NCBI RefSeq assembly: GCF_039545095.1
Contig: NZ_BAABRS010000001.1
Span: 1,054,001 to 1,118,000 of the forward strand
Length of the DNA stretch: 64,000 nucleotides
Direction of reading: 5' to 3'
Source: Fodinibius salicampi
GTDB taxonomy: Bacteria > Bacteroidota > Rhodothermia > Balneolales > Balneolaceae
The notes beneath the pieces are model-generated. The model saw only the letters and a list, made by a program, of their open reading frames with translations, was not told the origin of the DNA and did no database searches. Numbering within the stretch: the first letter of the stretch is position 1; each line of letters opens with the position of its first letter. A program made the position numbers and the translations under genes. This document shows, one piece after another, positions 61,918 through 64,000 of the stretch.

Positions 61918-61957
61918 AAGGCCGGCCAACTACTAAAAGTTGGACGGCCTTATTTTT
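61918..61957 (+). terminator. Rho-independent terminator after the MFS gene
   Basis: AAGGCCGGCCAAC (61918-61930) pairs with GTTGG-A-CGGCCTT (61939-61951), with one bulge, followed by ATTTTTTT. It closes the transporter transcription unit. Confidence 0.9.
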
Positions 61958-62099
61958 TTAAGTTCGGTCTGAAAAATCTGTTATCAGTACAAGTATAAAC
62001 AAATCCATTAAAACTGGAAGGGATAGCATTTGTTTTAAAACACTTTTTTGCCTATCAATACTCATTGATAAGTGATCTCAATCAATAGAAAATCTACTA

Positions 62100-64000
62100 A
62101 TGCCTTTTTGCTTAGATAAGAACGCTTCTGTTTTAACAAAGATTTTTTACATCTTTTTTTTATTCATCGTTACAAGTTGCAGTAGCCAGCCGGAACCAGA
62201 AATTATTTCTATTAATGAGAACGAGGCTTCTGAAAGAGCAAAATCAATTCGTGGAGAAGTATCTGTAGAACTTTCAGATAGCTTAAACTTAAGTTTATGG
62301 GCTTCAGAAGAATTGCTAGGGGATCCTATTGGATTAGATATTACTAATACTGGAGAGGCTTTTGTTTCGATCACAAACCGCAGAAGTAGTTCCAAACCCG
62401 ATATCAGGGCTCATCAAGACTGGAATATTGAATCATTGAGCTGGACCACTGTGGAAGAGCGGTCGGATTTTTTAAAACGCCAATTATCACCTGAAAACAG
62501 TGAACAGAATGAATGGCTGGAGGATCTTAACGGGGATGGATCTCACGACTGGCGGGATTTAACTGTAAACAAAGAGGAAATATTTAGAATTTCAGACCAG
62601 TCCGGCGATGGCATTGCAGACCACTCCCTGCTTTATCTGCGTGATTTTCATGATAGAGAAACCGATGTGGCCGGTACCGTATTGTTCAACAATGGTGATG
62701 TTTTTATCGGTGTAGCTCCCGACCTCTGGCGTACCAGTGATACCAATAATGATGGTGTGGCTGATTCCAAAACGTCTATCAGCAGTGGGTATAGTGTGCA
62801 TATTGGGTTCGGCGGACATGGGATGTCGGGACTTACTACCGGACCTGACGGGCGTATATATTGGAGTATTGGCGATGTTGGATTAAATGTAGAGGGACCA
62901 GATGGGGAAAAATGGGCCTATCCAAACCATGGAGCAATCTTACGTTCCGATCCCGATGGCAGTAATTTTGAAGTATTCGCAACAGGGCTTCGTAATCCAC
63001 ACGAGTTTTCATTTGATAAATATGGGAACCTGATCTCGGTCGATCATGATGGGGATCACGCCGGCGAACAAGAGCGCCTGGTATATATCGTTAATGGATC
63101 TGACAGCGGCTGGCGCATTAACTGGCAATTCGGAAAATATACCGACCCCAAAAACAACAAATATAAGGTATGGATGGATGAAAATTACTTCAAACCCCGG
63201 TTTGCTAACCAGGCAGCTCATATACTCCCACCCCTAGCCAATTATCATAACGGAGCCGCTGGCATGGCTTACAACCCGGGGACAGCCCTTAGCGATAAAT
63301 GGAAAGATCATTTTTTTATCTCCGATTTTGTGGGATCACCATCCGGATCTGCTATACATGCTTTTGATCTGAAACCAAAAGGAGCCTCCTTTGAACTGAA
63401 TACTGACCAGCCTATTATGCAGGGAATTCTCCCAACCGGTTTGGATTTTGGTCCGGATGGTGCCCTATACTTTGCCGACTGGATAGAAAGCTGGAATACT
63501 AATGATAAGGGACGTATTTGGAAAATTGATACGCCCGCTGAAACCCATTCTGAAGTCAGGCAAGAAACAAAGCAGCTATTAGGGGAAGATTTTAGTTCAC
63601 ATTCAGATGACAAACTAGCTAATCTTCTGCAACATGAAGATATGAGAGTTCGAAAAGAGGCTCAATTTGAGCTGGTTAATCGTTCATCAAAACAAATTTT
63701 GCTGGATGCTATTCAACAACAAGAGCACCAACTCGAGAGAATCCATGGAATTTGGGGAATTGGACAGTTGGCACGAAAAAATAGTGAGGAGGCAGAACCC
63801 CTGGTTACTTATTTAAATGATGAAGACCCTGAAATAAGGGCCCAAACTGCTAAAACTTTAGGTGATATCCGATATAAACCAGCAGCTGAAGAATTGCTCC
63901 CTCTTTTAAAAGATGAATCGCTGCGAGTACAGTTTTTTGCAACCGAGGCATTGGGCCGCATCCGAGACAAAACCTCAGTGCAGCCTATTGTTAAGATGCT
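62100..64000 (+). CDS. PQQ-dehydrogenase-like beta-propeller lipoprotein with HEAT repeats (runs off right edge)
   Basis: The visible 633 codons start at ATG 62100. A lipoprotein signal (FLFIVTSC) is followed by a six-bladed beta-propeller: LLGDPIGLDITNTGEAFVSI, DLTVNKEEIFRISDQSGDG, GHGMSGLTTGPDGRIYWSIGD, ATGLRNPHEFSFDKYGNLIS, and PTGLDFGPDGALYFADW. After about residue 500 there are HEAT-like repeats (VRKEAQFELVNRSSKQILL, and PEIRAQTAKTLGDIRYKPAA). Members of this type usually end in a CxxCH cytochrome c domain, which would lie beyond the edge. It may accept or donate electrons for the GMC dehydrogenases nearby. Confidence 0.8.
   Translation, partial: MPFCLDKNASVLTKIFYIFFLFIVTSCSSQPEPEIISINENEASERAKSIRGEVSVELSDSLNLSLWASEELLGDPIGLDITNTGEAFVSITNRRSSSKPDIRAHQDWNIESLSWTTVEERSDFLKRQLSPENSEQNEWLEDLNGDGSHDWRDLTVNKEEIFRISDQSGDGIADHSLLYLRDFHDRETDVAGTVLFNNGDVFIGVAPDLWRTSDTNNDGVADSKTSISSGYSVHIGFGGHGMSGLTTGPDGRIYWSIGDVGLNVEGPDGEKWAYPNHGAILRSDPDGSNFEVFATGLRNPHEFSFDKYGNLISVDHDGDHAGEQERLVYIVNGSDSGWRINWQFGKYTDPKNNKYKVWMDENYFKPRFANQAAHILPPLANYHNGAAGMAYNPGTALSDKWKDHFFISDFVGSPSGSAIHAFDLKPKGASFELNTDQPIMQGILPTGLDFGPDGALYFADWIESWNTNDKGRIWKIDTPAETHSEVRQETKQLLGEDFSSHSDDKLANLLQHEDMRVRKEAQFELVNRSSKQILLDAIQQQEHQLERIHGIWGIGQLARKNSEEAEPLVTYLNDEDPEIRAQTAKTLGDIRYKPAAEELLPLLKDESLRVQFFATEALGRIRDKTSVQPIVKM

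Overview
The window is a 64 kb piece of a bacterial chromosome of moderate GC content. Its gene families and signals fit the Bacteroidota/Balneolota/Rhodothermota side of the tree, most likely a Balneolaceae-type (Fodinibius/Gracilimonas-like) organism. Pointers are weak Shine-Dalgarno sequences, TTTG-N19-TAnnTTT-type promoter candidates, Gdh subunit 3/GMC oxidoreductase pairs, DUF1080 proteins, Tat-like lipoproteins, and a MutL with a degenerate endonuclease site. This placement is an inference from gene content, not a phylogeny. No rRNA, tRNA, prophage, CRISPR array or complete insertion sequence was recognised.

Layout. 1-9.7 kb is housekeeping: a phosphopantetheinyl transferase, lysS, a LolC/E permease, an aldo/keto reductase, a tRNA-queuosine mannosyltransferase-like glycosyltransferase, mutL and icd. 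9.8-13.9 kb is a minus-strand envelope-stress-like operon: ECF sigma, transmembrane anti-sigma, recO and an HtrA protease, with a GGAAC-N16-CGTA promoter candidate upstream and an LPP20-like lipoprotein downstream. 14-20 kb holds uvrC, a pseudouridine synthase plus methyltransferase pair, a small soluble anti-sigma-like protein, and rmuC. 20.1-22.8 kb is a gene-poor repeat island: a heptamer tandem array, REP-like palindromes, six 23-bp hairpin units, two further perfect hairpins, a nested inverted-repeat element, and a decayed chimera of archease and the RtcB RNA ligase.

22.9-35 kb is mixed: thioredoxin, Na/Pi symporter, VOC protein, CNNM protein and a DsbA-family protein. Next comes a fused diadenylate cyclase-YbbR gene broken by one in-frame amber codon and flanked by relics of a dsbA-cls duplication. 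A phospholipase D/cardiolipin synthase-like gene, a helix-hairpin-helix lipoprotein, an MFS transporter and a SatD plus membrane protein pair with three 29-bp-spaced operator-like repeats follow. 35-50.6 kb holds UPF0182, a PAS/HisKA_2 kinase, and translation and division genes: thrS-infC-rpmI-rplT, pheS-pheT, a ZapB-like protein, zapA, ymdB, lolD and a TPR membrane protein.

50.7-64 kb is a sugar-oxidation island: a Gfo/Idh/MocA oxidoreductase, two GMC flavoenzymes each with its own Gdh subunit 3, a DUF1080 protein (3-keto-disaccharide hydrolase family), a sugar isomerase/epimerase-like protein, a GHL10-type glycosidase, a NupG-like transporter, and a beta-propeller dehydrogenase-like lipoprotein running off the right edge. 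Together these suggest periplasmic oxidation of glycosides to 3-keto sugars, cleavage, uptake and reduction.
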